Assembly: GCA_026417675.1 (NCBI GenBank)
Contig: JAOACV010000133.1
Location: forward strand, 1 to 6,843
Origin: Verrucomicrobiia bacterium
GTDB lineage: Bacteria > Verrucomicrobiota > Verrucomicrobiia > CAIQCK01
Direction of reading: 5' to 3'
Length of the DNA: 6,843 nt
The position numbers and the translations under genes are program-made. Of the stretch, positions 6,375 to 6,843 are shown piece after piece (positions within the stretch are counted from its first letter, which is position 1; each line of letters begins with the position of its first letter). A model generated the notes under the pieces. The model ran no database searches and had not been told where the DNA came from. It saw nothing but the letters and a program-made list of their open reading frames with translations.

Positions 6375-6489
6375 GCTCCGATAGTTTCGCGGGTTGTTGT
6401 CTTCGTCGGGGCGAACTTTACCGCATCAGGCCGTCCAACTCCATCCTACAAAACGACATGATGTTACACGACGCCACCGGCGGCCCTCC
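6375..6489 (-). other. Intergenic gap within the putative operon
   Basis: These 115 bp separate the stop of the truncated enzyme gene (6490) from the start of the oxidoreductase. I see no convincing promoter hexamers, strong hairpin or small gene. GGAG at 6376-6379 (minus strand) is the only ribosome-binding-like motif. Confidence 0.4.
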
Positions 6490-6824
6490 TCACTCCAGTT
6501 CCAGCACCGCGACGTCTTCCGCGGCGAGCGTCAACACGAGCGTGCCGCGCTGAAAGACCAAGGTCCTGCCGCTGACCAGTTCGCGCGCGGCCTCCGCCCG
6601 CAGGCCGTCCAGCGTCACAGTCACCGTTTGCGGCGGCGTGCCGGCGTCCTGGTCGTTGAACACCGTCAGCAGGTTCCTGCCGAAACGCTCGACATAAACG
6701 CGCGGATGGTCGGTGCGCGCCCTGGTGACCGGCTGCCAGCCGGCTTCGGCGACGCGCTTGCAGAGCGGGATGTATTTCTTGAACAGCGGCCGGTCGCGGT
6801 TGTAGAGCGCGGGCTGGGTAAAGT
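6490..6824 (-). CDS. C-terminal end of a probable carbohydrate-active enzyme (5' partial)
   Basis: The last 110 residues of a larger protein are read in the frame ending at TGA 6492-6490; the rest lies beyond the contig end. The visible part begins FTQPALYNRDRPLFKKYIP, continues LCKRVAEAGWQPVTRART, then VYVERFGRNLLTVFND, and ends with strand-rich sequence TVTVTLDGL and TLVLTLAAEDVAVLELE. The pattern of a helix after a catalytic barrel, then a compact beta-sandwich ending in alternating hydrophobic strands, is that of the C-terminal domain of many glycoside hydrolases. I cannot name the family, so the enzyme class is an inference supported mainly by the neighbouring sugar genes. No in-frame start remains, and the frame meets a TAA inside the adapter. 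A longer-looking frame in another register (6464-6841), which starts inside the adapter with MCIRDR, is an artefact. Confidence 0.7.
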
Positions 6825-6843
6825 CTGTCTCTTATACACATCT
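6825..6843. other. Residual Tn5/Nextera mosaic-end adapter (sequencing artefact)
   Basis: The final 19 bases, CTGTCTCTTATACACATCT, are identical to the Tn5 transposase mosaic end used in Nextera-type libraries. The match is full length and ends exactly at the contig terminus, so it is untrimmed adapter and not a genomic transposon end. On the minus strand it translates as MCIRDR, a well-known contaminant peptide signature. Confidence 0.97.

Noticed and set aside
5025..6461. 478-codon open frame on the plus strand
   Set aside because: It is antisense to the clearly recognisable Gfo/Idh/MocA gene, with biased composition and no motifs.
6464..6841. 125-residue protein beginning MCIRDR
   Set aside because: Its start codon lies in the sequencing adapter; the real frame over this region is offset and ends at 6490.
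6825..6843. Tn5 inverted-repeat end as a genuine transposon
   Set aside because: Only the hyperactive mosaic-end sequence is present and it stops exactly at the contig terminus, as expected for library adapter.

Overview
The window reads like a fragment of a high-GC bacterial genome assembly, probably a metagenome-derived contig. No rRNA, tRNA or phylogenetic marker is present. The combination of a Tat-exported Gfo/Idh/MocA oxidoreductase, a xylose-isomerase-like TIM-barrel protein and a secreted right-handed beta-helix protein is typical of Verrucomicrobiota, Planctomycetota and related PVC bacteria. That placement is an inference from gene content. The last 19 bases (6825-6843) are the Tn5/Nextera mosaic-end adapter, so real genomic sequence ends at 6824.

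Left part (1-1607): the 3' end of a gamma-class carbonic-anhydrase-like hexapeptide protein (+) converges on a short gene on the minus strand (433-672). That short gene is the most interesting object in the window. It encodes a 79-residue SelW-like (Rdx, SelT/SelW/SelH) protein whose redox motif is Cys-Phe-Gln-UGA, with the UGA exactly where the family has Sec or Cys. A two-stem hairpin that fits the bacterial SECIS pattern starts 7 nt downstream of the UGA. TGA is an ordinary stop in five other genes here, so the code is not globally reassigned. The gene is best read as a selenoprotein that conventional gene calling splits or misses. A TrmH/SpoU-family RNA 2'-O-methyltransferase (TrmJ-like) is transcribed divergently from it.

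Right part (1787-6824): five genes all lie on the minus strand. In transcription order they are the C-terminal end of a probable carbohydrate-active enzyme (6490-6824, 5' cut by the adapter), a Tat-signal Gfo/Idh/MocA oxidoreductase (5010-6374), a sugar-phosphate isomerase/epimerase-like protein one base downstream (4118-5008), a secreted parallel beta-helix protein (2732-4060), and, after a 177-bp gap, a 255-residue protein I do not recognise (1787-2554). The first four look like a sugar or polysaccharide utilisation operon: extracytoplasmic beta-helix and glycosidase-like proteins together with NAD(P)-dependent oxidation and isomerisation of a sugar. The substrate cannot be told from sequence.

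Both convergent gene junctions (375-432 and 1608-1786) contain a GC-rich hairpin but no T-tract, so they may act as bidirectional transcription ends. No mobile element, CRISPR array or RNA gene was seen.
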